A DNA stretch of 64,000 bases. Origin: Hydrogenophaga intermedia (lineage in GTDB: Bacteria > Pseudomonadota > Gammaproteobacteria > Burkholderiales > Burkholderiaceae_C). This document shows positions 17,577-26,562 of this stretch, one piece after another; position 1 is the stretch's first letter, and each line of letters starts with the position of its first letter. The notes below the pieces were generated by a model. It did not search any database. It had not been told where the DNA came from and saw only the letters and a list, made by a program, of their open reading frames with translations. Both the position numbers and the translations under genes were made by a program. The stretch lies in NCBI RefSeq assembly GCF_023715105.1, contig NZ_JAMBNO010000006.1:62001-126000 (forward strand). The letters run 5' to 3'.

Positions 17577-18775
17577 AGCTGAGCTCCAGAGACATTGCCT
17601 TCATCGTGTTGTGCGGGCTGATCATGTTCCTGTCGATCGGACAGCGTCATTCGTTCGGCCTGTACCTGATTCCCGTGACCAGCGATTGGTCGTGGGGGCG
17701 TGAGACGTTTTCCATCGCCATCGCGCTGCAGAACCTGGTCTGGGGGGCAGCGCAGCCCTTTGCCGGCATGCTGGCCGACAAGATCGGCTCCAAGCGTGTG
17801 ATGGCCTTGGGCGGTGCCTTCTACGCCCTGGGCGTCGTGCTCATGCCCTACAGCAACGATGGCGTGCTCTTCGCCATCACGGCCGGCTTGTTTGTCGGAC
17901 TTGGGCTCAGCGGAACGGCCTTCGGCATCGTCTATGGCGCCGTGGGCAAAGCCGTTGCCCCGGAGCGCAGGCCGGCAGCGCTCGGCCTGGTGGGCGCGAT
18001 CGGCGGTGCCGGGCAGTTGCTGATGCTGCCTGTGAACATGACCCTGATTGAGAGCTACGGTTGGACGACTGCCGCGCTGGTGATCGCCGTGATCGTTGCA
18101 GCCATGATCCCGCTGGCCCTGTCCACGGGGAAGTCGGAGGTCACGCCACCCCAGGCGAGTGAGCTGACCATGCGCCAGACCCTGGCCAACGCCTTCGGAG
18201 ATCGTGACTTCTGGCTGTTGACCGTGGGGTTCCTGGCCTGCGGCTTCCAGCTGGCCTTCATCGGCACCCACATGCCTGCCTACCTGGCGGACAACGGGCT
18301 GAGCCCTTCTGTGGCCACCACGGCACTGGGCCTGATCGCCTTGACCAACATCGCTGGCACGTATCTGTTTGGCGTGTGGGGAACGCGTTGGCTTCGCAAG
18401 ACGCTCACGGTCTGGATCTACCTCGGGCGGGCGGCGGCCATTCTGATGTTGCTCTGGCTGCCCCTCAGCTCCTGGACGGTGTACGCCTTCGCCGCCGTGA
18501 TGGGCTTCCTGTGGCTCGGGACCGTGCCGCTGACCAACGGAATGATCGGGCAGATCTTCGGGATGCGTTACGTCAGCACCTTGTTCGGCTTCGTGTTCCT
18601 TTCGCACCAGGTCGGCAGCTTCCTGGGCGTCTGGCTCGGTGGGTGGTTGTTCGACGCCTACAAGAGCTACACCTGGGTCTGGATCCTGGCCGCTGCGCTA
18701 AGCCTGCTCTCGGCAGTCCTTCATGCACCCATCCGGGAGCGTCGCGCGCCGGTGGCCGCGGCAGCAGCGGCATGA
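17573..18775 (+). CDS. MFS transporter (monocarboxylate/oxalate:formate-type)
   Basis: The 400-aa protein has about twelve hydrophobic segments. Its early sequence SIGQRHSFGLYLIPVTSDWS resembles the oxalate:formate antiporter/monocarboxylate branch of the MFS, and the loop 2-3 motif is GMLADKIGSKRVM. It is coupled by 4-base overlaps to the upstream DUF2917-like gene and to a downstream 44-aa membrane peptide gene. A LysR gene is divergent. The operon ends at a strong terminator (18944-18983). Confidence 0.9.
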   Translation: MKLSSRDIAFIVLCGLIMFLSIGQRHSFGLYLIPVTSDWSWGRETFSIAIALQNLVWGAAQPFAGMLADKIGSKRVMALGGAFYALGVVLMPYSNDGVLFAITAGLFVGLGLSGTAFGIVYGAVGKAVAPERRPAALGLVGAIGGAGQLLMLPVNMTLIESYGWTTAALVIAVIVAAMIPLALSTGKSEVTPPQASELTMRQTLANAFGDRDFWLLTVGFLACGFQLAFIGTHMPAYLADNGLSPSVATTALGLIALTNIAGTYLFGVWGTRWLRKTLTVWIYLGRAAAILMLLWLPLSSWTVYAFAAVMGFLWLGTVPLTNGMIGQIFGMRYVSTLFGFVFLSHQVGSFLGVWLGGWLFDAYKSYTWVWILAAALSLLSAVLHAPIRERRAPVAAAAAA

Positions 18776-18906
18776 ACCGGGTGCGGTACGCAGCGCTTGC
18801 GTTGGTGCTCGCGGTCCTGGCCACCGGGGCGATGTCCTGGTACGCGAGTCCCATGACCTCCTTTCTGCTCGCCGACGCCTGGCTGTTGTGCGCCGGTCTC
18901 AAGTAA
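18772..18906 (+). CDS. 44-aa single-helix membrane peptide
   Basis: An ATG overlapping the MFS stop (ATGA at 18772-18775) opens a 44-codon frame: a basic start (MNRVRYAAL), one transmembrane helix (ALVLAVLATGAMSWYASP), then a hydrophobic tail ending CAGLK. Translational coupling and position before the terminator argue that it is made. It could be a small accessory subunit of the transporter. No family is recognised. Confidence 0.55.
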   Translation: MNRVRYAALALVLAVLATGAMSWYASPMTSFLLADAWLLCAGLK

Positions 18907-18943
18907 CCCGCTCCGCAAGAACCAGCCAACCAGCCCACCTCAA

Positions 18944-18983
18944 GCCAAAGGCCACGCCCGTGTGGCCTTTGGCGTTTTCGTTT
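18944..18983 (+). terminator. Intrinsic terminator after the MFS operon
   Basis: The 12-bp perfect stem GCCAAAGGCCAC (18944-18955) and GTGGCCTTTGGC (18962-18973) with a 6-base loop is followed by CGTTTTCGTTTTC. It separates the MFS operon from the TRAP transporter genes. Confidence 0.85.
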
Positions 18984-19035
18984 TCTGCAGCGATTGCCTC
19001 AACCCACCGTCCTCATGCAAAGGAGACAAGTCACC

Positions 19036-19578
19036 ATGCCATTCCTGCTCAGCCTGTCGCGCGCCTCAGATGCAATCAATCGATGGATCGGTTGGTCTTC
19101 GATGTGGCTCATCCTGGCGGCCACCTTGATCAGCGCCGGCAATGCGATCGTTCGCAAGGTGTTCGGCGTCAGCTCCAACGCCTTCCTGGAAGTCCAGTGG
19201 TATCTCTTCGCCGCGGTCTTCGTCCTCGGGGGCGGCTACGCCTTTCTGCAGAACGTGCATGTCCGCATCGACTTTCTGTCGGCCAGGCTCAGCGCGCGCA
19301 CACGCAACTGGATCGACATCGTCGGCATCGTCGTGTTCCTGACGCCTTTGTGTCTGCTCATGATCCATGAGGGATGGCCCGTGTTCGCCAATGCCTGGAC
19401 CACGGGGGAAGTCTCTTCCAACGCCGGAGGGCTGATCCGTTGGCCTGTCCTGCTCCTGATTCCCGTGGGCTTTGCCGTGCTGCTGCTGCAGGGCCTGTCC
19501 GAGCTCATCAAACGGGTGGCCTACCTCAAGGGCCTGATCGATGACCCGTTGCAACCGGAGGCCGGGCCATCGAACTGA
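19036..19578 (+). CDS. dctQ: TRAP transporter small permease (DctQ family)
   Basis: A 180-aa protein with four hydrophobic helices and the DctQ-type sequence EVQWYLFAAVFVLGGGYAFL followed by NVHVRIDF. AGGAG at 19021-19025 precedes ATG 19036. It forms the TRAP membrane complex with the DctM-family protein encoded 53 bases downstream. The solute-binding protein is probably the convergent DctP at 21486-22574, or the related one at 7534. Confidence 0.9.
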   Translation: MPFLLSLSRASDAINRWIGWSSMWLILAATLISAGNAIVRKVFGVSSNAFLEVQWYLFAAVFVLGGGYAFLQNVHVRIDFLSARLSARTRNWIDIVGIVVFLTPLCLLMIHEGWPVFANAWTTGEVSSNAGGLIRWPVLLLIPVGFAVLLLQGLSELIKRVAYLKGLIDDPLQPEAGPSN

Positions 19579-19631
19579 GCGTTCCGGACCGCCAAGACAT
19601 CCACCGCCATTCCTAGAAGAAATCGTGCGTC

Positions 19632-21347
19632 ATGACTGAACTGCTATCCACCCAATTCGTACCGCTGATGTTTGCGGGCCTCCTGCTGTTCTTGCTGTCG
19701 GGCTTTCCGGTGGCTTTCGCGCTGTCCGCGACAGGTCTGTTCTTTGGTTTTATCGGAATGGAGATCGGCCTCTTTCCCGCGAACCTGTTCCAGGCGCTTC
19801 CGCTGCGCGTCCTGGGCATCATGCAGAACGACACCCTGCTGGCGATCCCCTTCTTCACGCTGATGGGCTTGATCCTGGAGCGCAGTCGCATGGCCGAGGA
19901 TCTGCTGGAAACGGTAGGGCAGGTCTTTGGCGCCGTCCGTGGTGGATTGGCGGTCGCGGTGATCCTGGTCGGTGCGCTGCTGGCCGCGACCACCGGGGTG
20001 GTGGCGGCGGCGGTGATCTCCATGGGGCTCATCTCTTTACCCATCATGCTGCGCTACGGCTACAACCGCACCATCGCGACCGGCACCATCACGGCCTCCG
20101 GCACACTGGCCCAGGCCATACCGCCATCGCTGGTGCTGATCGTTCTGGCCGATCAGTTGGGCAGATCGGTCGGTGACATGTACGCCGGTGCACTGATTCC
20201 AGCGCTCATGCTGGTTGGCCTGTACCTGTCCTTCGTGGTCTTGGTCGCGATCTTCCTGCCCAAGTGGGTGCCCGCACTGCCGAAAGAGGCGCGCATCTAC
20301 ACCGAGCCCAACGGCGCGTCCGGTCATGTTTCGCTGCTGGTGCTGCTGACCATCTGCGGCGCAGCCAGTTGGATCTGGAGCCTCAACCACGAGCGCATCC
20401 TCAATCCGTTGCTCGACCGAGAAGTGGCAGCCGGCGGTGATGAGGTGCTCATCCTGTCCATTACCGTGGGCTCGGTGCTTGCACTGTTGCTGGCGGCTGC
20501 CAACCGGCTGTTGGGCTGGAAGTTGCTTTCGCGCCTGGCTGAACAGGTCACCTTCGTGCTGATTCCGCCGCTGGTTCTCATCTTCCTGGTGCTGGGCACC
20601 ATCTTCCTCGGCATCGCAACCCCCACGGAGGGCGGTGCCATGGGCGCGGTGGGGGCCATGCTGATGGCCGCGATGCGGGGCTCCTTCAGTTGGCGTCTCC
20701 TGAGGGAAGCCCTGGAGCGGTCGACCCGACTGTCCATCTTCGTGATGTTCATCCTGGTTGGATCAACGGTCTTCAGCTTCACCTTCAACGCCGCCGATGG
20801 TCACGTCTGGGTCGAGCATCTCTTCGACAAGCTGCCGGGCGGGCAACTCGGTTTCCTCCTGTTCGTGAACTTCCTGGTGTTCATTCTGGGGATGTTCATC
20901 GACTTCTTCGAGATCGCGTTCATCGTCGTGCCGCTACTCGCGCCGGTGGCGGAGAAGATGGACATCAACCTCATCTGGTTCGGCGTTCTGCTGGCCATGA
21001 ACATCCAGACCTCGTTCCTCACACCGCCCTTCGGTTTCGCGTTGTTCTACCTGAGGAGCGTGGCCGCACGGGAAGACTACCGGGACAAGGTGACGAACAA
21101 GCTCGTCAAGGGCGTTCGCACCGAGGAGATCTACAAGGGCTCCATTGCCTTCATCGTCATTCAGCTGGTGATGGTGGGCGTCATCCTGTTCTTCCCGAAC
21201 CTGGTCATCGGCAACCTGCACCAGGACAAACGCATCGATGACAGCGCCGTCAACGACATGCTCTACAACATCGGCAGCGAAATTCCTTCGGGAATCACAC
21301 CTGGTGGCAATCCGCCATCGGACGGCGGCTCGATGAACCTGGATTGA
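19632..21347 (+). CDS. dctM: TRAP transporter large permease (DctM family), long form
   Basis: A 571-aa integral membrane protein, longer than the about 430 aa of typical DctM. GFPVAFALSATGLFFGFIGM at the start, TGTITASGTLAQAIPPSLVL and the C-terminal PPFGFALFYLRSVA are family signatures. The extra length lies in the middle, around the SWIWSLNHERILNPLL region, and at the polar C-terminus. Long DctM forms occur with TakP-type 2-oxoacid systems. With DctQ it drives Na+-dependent uptake. Confidence 0.9.
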   Translation: MTELLSTQFVPLMFAGLLLFLLSGFPVAFALSATGLFFGFIGMEIGLFPANLFQALPLRVLGIMQNDTLLAIPFFTLMGLILERSRMAEDLLETVGQVFGAVRGGLAVAVILVGALLAATTGVVAAAVISMGLISLPIMLRYGYNRTIATGTITASGTLAQAIPPSLVLIVLADQLGRSVGDMYAGALIPALMLVGLYLSFVVLVAIFLPKWVPALPKEARIYTEPNGASGHVSLLVLLTICGAASWIWSLNHERILNPLLDREVAAGGDEVLILSITVGSVLALLLAAANRLLGWKLLSRLAEQVTFVLIPPLVLIFLVLGTIFLGIATPTEGGAMGAVGAMLMAAMRGSFSWRLLREALERSTRLSIFVMFILVGSTVFSFTFNAADGHVWVEHLFDKLPGGQLGFLLFVNFLVFILGMFIDFFEIAFIVVPLLAPVAEKMDINLIWFGVLLAMNIQTSFLTPPFGFALFYLRSVAAREDYRDKVTNKLVKGVRTEEIYKGSIAFIVIQLVMVGVILFFPNLVIGNLHQDKRIDDSAVNDMLYNIGSEIPSGITPGGNPPSDGGSMNLD

Positions 21348-21431
21348 TGCGTATCGCCCGACCGTCTGTACCCGTGCGGTGCGGGCAGGCGGTCGCGCCG
21401 GTTCCCGAACAAGCCATCCCGGAATGCAGAA

Positions 21432-21456
21432 GGGGCGCCAGATCTACTGGCGCCCC
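21432..21456. terminator. Hairpin between convergent TRAP genes
   Basis: GGGGCGCCAG (21432-21441) pairs perfectly with CTGGCGCCCC (21447-21456) around a 5-base loop, between the dctM stop and the stop of the convergent dctP. The T-run is weak on both sides, so it is a candidate bidirectional terminator only. Confidence 0.5.
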
Positions 21457-21485
21457 CTCTGCTCACGCGCTTGCGCTGTCTATGT

Positions 21486-22574
21486 TCAGCGTCGCACGCC
21501 AGCTTGTGCCATGAAGTTGGCGAACTGCAGTTCGTTCACGCGCGACCAGAGCGATTGCGTCTCGCGGAACGGACGCCATGAGTCCAGCAGCTTCTTGAAC
21601 GTGGCGTTCTTGGCGGCCTCCTCGTCAAGCAGGGCCTCGCTGACCTTGAAGGCTTCCTGCAGCACGTCCCTGGGGAAGGTGCGCACCGTGGCGCCCTTGG
21701 ACACCAGACGCCGCAATGCCTCGGCATTGGCGACGTCATAGCGTGCGGTGGCCATGACGTTGACTTCCTGGGCCGCCACCTCGAACGCAGAGCGAAAGGC
21801 CTTGGGCAGGGCGTCGAGCTTTTCCTTGTTGGCAAAGAAGGAGACGTTGGCACTGCCCTCCCAGAAGCCCGGTGCGTAGTAGTTCTTGGCCACCCGGTAG
21901 AAGCCGAGTTTCTCGTCGTCGTAAGGACCCACCCATTCGGTCGCGTCGATGGTGCCCTTCTCCAGCGCGGTGTAGACATCACCGGCAGCCAGCGTTTGCG
22001 GCACCACACCGAGCTTGCTGAGCACCTCACCGCCCATGCCGGGGATGCGCATGCGAAGACCTTTGAGGTCTTCCAGCGAATTGATCTGCTTGCGGAACCA
22101 ACCGCCCATCTGGGCTGCGGTGTTCAGTCCCGGGAAGTTCACCATGTTCTGTTCGGCGTAGAAGTCCCGCAAGAGCTTCAGGCCACCGCCATAGAAGACC
22201 CAGGCGTTCTGTTGCCGCGCCGAAAGGCCAAAGGGCAGGGTGGTGTCGAAGGCATGCGCCTTGTTCTGACCGACCCAGTAGTAGCTGGCGGTTTGACCTG
22301 CTTCTACGGTGCCGTTGCGAACACCTTCGAGCACCTGGAACGGGGGCACCAGTTCGCCCGCCGCGTAGACCTTGACGTCAAAGCGTCCATCGGTGAGTTC
22401 GGCGATGCGCTCCGAGAACATCGAGCAGGCACCGTAGAGGATCTCCAGGCTCTTGGGATAGCTCGACTGCAGGCGCCAGGTGACCGCTGCGGGTTGTGCC
22501 CGGACGGCGGGGCTGGCAAGCAGCGCGGCACTGGTGGCAGCGGCGCTGCCGACGAGGAACTTCCTTCGGCTCAT
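21486..22574 (-). CDS. TRAP transporter solute-binding protein, TakP-like (DctP)
   Basis: A 362-aa binding protein with a Tat-type signal (MSRRKFLVGSAAATSAALLA). It aligns closely with the 7534 protein: GDVYTALEKGTIDATEWVGP, then YDDEKLGFYRVAKNYYAPGF. This supports a 2-oxoacid-type ligand as in TakP. It is convergent with the dctQM genes rather than in their operon, and divergent from a CmcJ-like gene, so its expression may be separately controlled. Confidence 0.9.
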   Translation of the reverse strand: MSRRKFLVGSAAATSAALLASPAVRAQPAAVTWRLQSSYPKSLEILYGACSMFSERIAELTDGRFDVKVYAAGELVPPFQVLEGVRNGTVEAGQTASYYWVGQNKAHAFDTTLPFGLSARQQNAWVFYGGGLKLLRDFYAEQNMVNFPGLNTAAQMGGWFRKQINSLEDLKGLRMRIPGMGGEVLSKLGVVPQTLAAGDVYTALEKGTIDATEWVGPYDDEKLGFYRVAKNYYAPGFWEGSANVSFFANKEKLDALPKAFRSAFEVAAQEVNVMATARYDVANAEALRRLVSKGATVRTFPRDVLQEAFKVSEALLDEEAAKNATFKKLLDSWRPFRETQSLWSRVNELQFANFMAQAGVRR

Positions 22575-22866
22575 TCAGTTGTCTCCATATCGGGCGCGCG
22601 AAGTCGCCCAGGGTCGCTGGACATTCAGCGCCACGCATGTTGCAGATCGTGGAATCGGAACAGGCGAACTCTTCTTCCCATGCATGCAGCACTTTTCAGG
22701 GGAGCGGCAGCGACGGCGATGGCAGAGTTCGTGCCAGCTCTTGTCGTCACATGGCAGATGTTGAAGTCCAGTCCGCGCGGGAATCCATAGCCTTCCGTGA
22801 ATTCGCTTGTCCGGTGTGGCGCCTGTCGATGAAATCCGGTCATCACCCGATCTGGAGGACGTCGCC

Positions 22867-23718
22867 ATGCATCAACCGGTTGCAGAACCCACCGTATCCG
22901 TGCGGGCGCAGGTGGGCTACCTGGACGAATTCGCATCAAAGCCCGAGATCTACCTGTGTCAACCCCCCCGAGGCGTGGAAGCCGAGAACTGCTCGACCGA
23001 TCTCCGCTGGGTCGACATCGAAGATGTGCGATCGCGCGATGTCACACCCACGCTCGAGGAGGACGGCTTCATGTTCATGCGCGATGGGCTGCCAGCCATC
23101 GACTTCCACGACCCGGATCTGGTCAAAGCCCGCTACTACCCACGGGTTGCGCAGCTGGCACTGCAAGCCACCGGCGGACAGTCAGCGTTCGTCTTCGATC
23201 ATCTGGTGCGCCAACGCGATCCAGGCGTGGATCTTCACCGTTTCGGCCAGCGTGGCGCGGAGGTCAAGGTAGGCGCCCTGGGTCGTGTCCACAACGACTA
23301 CAGCGAAGAGTCCGGCAGACGGCGTCTGGCGTTGGTCATGGATAGCCTTCGGCTGGAGCAGCGCCCCAGGCGCTATTGCATCGTGAACCTTTGGCGCTCC
23401 ATCGGCGGCGTGATCGAGGACTCGCCACTGGCCTTCTGTGCGGCGCCGTCGGTATCGACCCAGGATCTGGTGCCCGCAAAGCTGCACTACGGACACCGTA
23501 TCGGCGAGATTTACCTGCTCCGCTTCAATCCGGCCCACCGATGGCAGTACCTCGACGCGATGGACACGCACGACGTGGCTGTTTTCAAGCAGTTCGATTC
23601 CCGTGTCAGCGGCGTCTCGAGGTTTATCCCCCATTCGGCGTTTGACCTGCCTCAGGCAAGGAGCGCCAGATCGCGCAGACGCAGTGTCGAGGCGCGTGTA
23701 CTGGTTGTCATGGAGTGA
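22867..23718 (+). CDS. CmcJ/NvfI-family putative oxidoreductase
   Basis: The 283-aa protein resembles the CmcJ/NvfI family: PTLEEDGFMFMRDGLPAIDF, the VGRVHNDYS-like segment (LGRVHNDYSEESGRRRL), IVNLWRSIGGVIEDSPLAFC and PAHRWQYLDAMDTHDVAVFK. His and Asp in RVHND and the later His may form a 2-oxoglutarate-type Fe(II) site; this follows from related fungal enzymes and is not proven. It is followed by a DsbA-like isomerase gene 16 bases downstream, so they may act on one substrate. Confidence 0.75.
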   Translation: MHQPVAEPTVSVRAQVGYLDEFASKPEIYLCQPPRGVEAENCSTDLRWVDIEDVRSRDVTPTLEEDGFMFMRDGLPAIDFHDPDLVKARYYPRVAQLALQATGGQSAFVFDHLVRQRDPGVDLHRFGQRGAEVKVGALGRVHNDYSEESGRRRLALVMDSLRLEQRPRRYCIVNLWRSIGGVIEDSPLAFCAAPSVSTQDLVPAKLHYGHRIGEIYLLRFNPAHRWQYLDAMDTHDVAVFKQFDSRVSGVSRFIPHSAFDLPQARSARSRRRSVEARVLVVME

Positions 23719-23734
23719 AAGCGAGTCATTGACG

Positions 23735-24328
23735 ATGAAAACACTGGAAATCTGGTTCGAGTTCGGCAGCAACTACAGCTACCTGAGCGTGCAAAGGGTG
23801 GGCGAGCTCGCCCGATCGCGCGGCGTGCCGCTGAAATGGGAGCCCTTTCTGCTGGGGCCCATCTTCAAGTCGTTCGGTTGGGACACTTCCCCGTTCGTGC
23901 TGCAGGAGCAGAAGGGCCGCTACATGTGGCGCGACATGGAGCGCCAGTGCGAGAAGTACGGACTGCCCTGGAAGCGTCCGACGAGCTTTCCACGCCGGGC
24001 GCTGCTGCCCATGCGCGTAGCGGTCCTCGGCAAGGACTCGGTGTGGATCGAGGCCTTCTCTCGACGGATGATGGCCTTGAATTTTGTCGAGGACCAGGAA
24101 ATCGATTCGGTGGAAACAGTGTCGCGTGCGCTTGTGGAACTGGGCCTGGACGCCAATGCGATCATCGAACAAGCGCAAGAATCACAGAACAAGGAGCGTT
24201 TGAAGGAGCAAACGCAGCGCGCCCAGGCACTGGGCGTCTTCGGTGGTCCCACCTTCTTCGTGGCAGGCGAGATGTTCTGGGGCAACGACCGCCTGGACGA
24301 AGCCATCGAGTGGGCCGCCAGGGCCTAG
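23735..24328 (+). CDS. 2-hydroxychromene-2-carboxylate isomerase/DsbA-like protein
   Basis: The 197-aa protein has the kappa-GST/DsbA fold. FEFGSNYSYLSVQRV at the start carries Ser12, the residue that binds glutathione thiol in NahD-type isomerases. WEPFLLGPIFKSFGW and GVFGGPTFFVAGEMFWGNDR complete the family pattern. It probably performs a glutathione-dependent isomerisation of an aromatic breakdown product or a similar compound. It is 16 bases after the CmcJ-like gene and convergent with the PEP-mutase-family gene. Confidence 0.85.
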   Translation: MKTLEIWFEFGSNYSYLSVQRVGELARSRGVPLKWEPFLLGPIFKSFGWDTSPFVLQEQKGRYMWRDMERQCEKYGLPWKRPTSFPRRALLPMRVAVLGKDSVWIEAFSRRMMALNFVEDQEIDSVETVSRALVELGLDANAIIEQAQESQNKERLKEQTQRAQALGVFGGPTFFVAGEMFWGNDRLDEAIEWAARA

Positions 24329-24329
24329 C

Positions 24330-25157
24330 TCATGGCCGGGAGAACAGCTCGTTAAACTGTTTTCCCGTCATTGCGCTTCGGGTCTGGTGGAAGGTCCCCG
24401 GACCCTGAAGCTCGCTGGCGGCTGCCATCATGGCCGAATAGGCAACCCGTGCGAACGAGCCGCCGGTGCTGACGCGGCGCACACCGAGTCTCTCCAGGGT
24501 TGTGACGTCGAGCGTCGACCCCGCGAAACCCAGCATCACGCTGACCGGCTTGCTGACCGCGGCGACCACGCAACGCACTTGCTCCTCCGTCTTGATCCAC
24601 GGCGCAAAAAGCACGTCGGCACCGGCTTTCTCATAGGCCTGCAAGCGCAAGAGCGTGTCGTCCATCGAGGCATCGGGCTGCGTGAAGCACTCCGCCCGGG
24701 CGGTGAGCACGAAAGGGTGATCCAGTGTGCGTTTGGCTTCCACGGCGGCTTGCACGCGTTCCACGGCAAGCGACAGTGGCATCAAGGGTGCACCCGGGTC
24801 GCTGCCCGAATCCTGGATCGATGCGCCGACGATGCCGCAGGCGGCCGCCCGCTGCAGATTGCGGTACACGGCTTCAGGCGAGTCGGCGTACATCGCTTCC
24901 AGGTCAGCCGAGACCGGCAGGCTGGTGGAGGCGCACAGCTCTCGAAGGTGGCCCAGCACCTGCTCAAAGGACGGCGTTCCATCCGGCATGCCCTGGGAGA
25001 AGGCGAACCCGGCGCTGGTGCTGGCCAGGGCCTCGAAGCCCAGCTTCTCCAGCAGGACGGCGGATCCTTTGTCCCAAGGGTTGGGCATGAGAAAGATCTT
25101 CTGATTTGCGTGAAGATCGCGAAACGCCTCGCCGCGTTGGTGCTGTGTCCTGGTCAT
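24330..25157 (-). CDS. Isocitrate lyase/PEP mutase family protein
   Basis: A 275-aa protein with the family pattern FLMPNPWDKGSAVLLEKLGF, LASTSAGFAFSQGMPDG, VSADLEAMYADSP (Mg-binding acid region) and SIQDSGSD. The KKCGH loop of true isocitrate lyases is absent, so it is more like oxaloacetate decarboxylase/methylisocitrate-lyase-like or carboxyphosphonoenolpyruvate-type members. Substrate is unclear. It sits 21 bases after the aminotransferase gene in the same direction, so the two are probably one operon. Confidence 0.85.
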   Translation of the reverse strand: MTRTQHQRGEAFRDLHANQKIFLMPNPWDKGSAVLLEKLGFEALASTSAGFAFSQGMPDGTPSFEQVLGHLRELCASTSLPVSADLEAMYADSPEAVYRNLQRAAACGIVGASIQDSGSDPGAPLMPLSLAVERVQAAVEAKRTLDHPFVLTARAECFTQPDASMDDTLLRLQAYEKAGADVLFAPWIKTEEQVRCVVAAVSKPVSVMLGFAGSTLDVTTLERLGVRRVSTGGSFARVAYSAMMAAASELQGPGTFHQTRSAMTGKQFNELFSRP

Positions 25158-25178
25158 GGTGGCAAGCCGCAGGCGCGG

Positions 25179-26417
25179 TCAGGGTTGAACGATAGCTTCG
25201 CAGGATCTCTCGGCGTGCAGCCGCGCGTGAGCACTCTTCAGCCGCTGCACCCCTTCTCGAATCCGTTCGGTTGCGTTGGTGACGAAGCTCAGCCGCAGCT
25301 CGCTGGCGCCGAGGTTGCCTTGCGCGTAGAAGGCGTTGCCCGGCACGAACATGACGTTGTCACGCAAGGCTTCGGTCAACAGAGCTCGGGTATGGGTCCC
25401 ATCGTTGAACCGCGCCCACAGGAACATGCCACCCGCGGCTTCGCCGATCGTCATCTGATCGCCAAACGCGTCCTCCAGCGCCTCTCGCATCACACGGTAG
25501 CGACTTTCGTAGGTGACGCGCATGCGCTCCACTGCCGCGTCCATGAGACCCGACTGCAGGTAGGCTGCTGCGATCTCCTGTACCAGCGACGAGGTGTGCA
25601 GATCCATCGCCTGCTTGATGCGTATGCAGGCGTCAAGAACGCTGGCGGGTGCCATCATCCAGCCGATGCGAAGCCCGGGGGCCATGCATTTGGACAATGT
25701 GGACAAGTAGGCCACCCAACCATGCGCGCCGGGTTGATGACTGGCCAACTGATGGAGGGACGGCAAGGCGGGTGTTGCGGGAAAACGCAACTCGCCGTAG
25801 GGGTCGTCCTCAATGACGAAGACTTTTTTGTCGGCAGCCCATTGCAACAGCTTGATCCGGGCTTCCAAGGGCATTTGAGCGCCGCACGGGTTGCTGAACG
25901 TGGGCACGACGTACAACAGCTTGGGGCGCGCCTGACTGCTCACCAGTGCGTCCACATCCATGCCGCACGACGTGGTGGGAACCGTCAGAAAGCGCGGACG
26001 TGTCAACTCGAGGGCGTTGACGGCTGCGAGGTAGGTGGGCGACTCGATGGCGACCAGATCCCCTGGATTGACCAAGGCGCGAGCCAGCAGATCCAGCCCC
26101 TGCTGTGACCCCGTGGTGATCAACAGGTCGTCGAGCAAGGTGGGCACGCCGCGCCGGCGCATGAGTTCGGCCACGGCGGCCCGCAGATTCGGTTGTCCTT
26201 CGGTGGCCCCGTACTGCAATCCCCGCCGCAATGATCGACTCTGAATCAGGTCAATGGCCTGGTTGATACCGGCCAGATCGAAGAGATCCGCATCGGGCAA
26301 TCCCCCGGCAAAGGAAATCATGCCCTCGCGTGAGGCGTGGTGCAGCAGGTCCCGGACGTCGGATCGCCTGGCGGAGGTGGCCACCAACGAGAGTCCTTCG
26401 AACTTGCCTGCATCCAT
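25179..26417 (-). CDS. PLP-dependent aminotransferase (LysN/MocR-type class I)
   Basis: The 412-aa fold type I aminotransferase starts MDAGKFEGLSLVATSARRSD. Features are ISFAGGLPDADLFD, TTGSQQGLDLLARALVNPGD, NPCG as NPSG variant, and the Schiff-base Lys in LSTLSKCMAPGLRIGW. There is no N-terminal GntR domain, so it is an enzyme rather than a MocR regulator; 2-aminoadipate/aromatic aminotransferases are the closest type. It would make a 2-oxoacid suitable for the oxidoreductase encoded at 27020-30595. Confidence 0.9.
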   Translation of the reverse strand: MDAGKFEGLSLVATSARRSDVRDLLHHASREGMISFAGGLPDADLFDLAGINQAIDLIQSRSLRRGLQYGATEGQPNLRAAVAELMRRRGVPTLLDDLLITTGSQQGLDLLARALVNPGDLVAIESPTYLAAVNALELTRPRFLTVPTTSCGMDVDALVSSQARPKLLYVVPTFSNPCGAQMPLEARIKLLQWAADKKVFVIEDDPYGELRFPATPALPSLHQLASHQPGAHGWVAYLSTLSKCMAPGLRIGWMMAPASVLDACIRIKQAMDLHTSSLVQEIAAAYLQSGLMDAAVERMRVTYESRYRVMREALEDAFGDQMTIGEAAGGMFLWARFNDGTHTRALLTEALRDNVMFVPGNAFYAQGNLGASELRLSFVTNATERIREGVQRLKSAHARLHAERSCEAIVQP

Positions 26418-26562
26418 CGCTTCTCCTTGTGGAGATCGATATGTAGGTCAATGGTGTACCGAGCGCATGAAATGTGGTCCCCGACGTGTGTGCACGAATC
26501 GTGCGTGCGGCTGCAGGCCCATGCGGTACTTCGGCGATCGATCAACTTCTCCGTTCCCGACC

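Noticed and set aside
24243..26108. 621-codon + strand frame
   Set aside because: Antisense to the PEP-mutase-family and aminotransferase genes, which have full motif sets.
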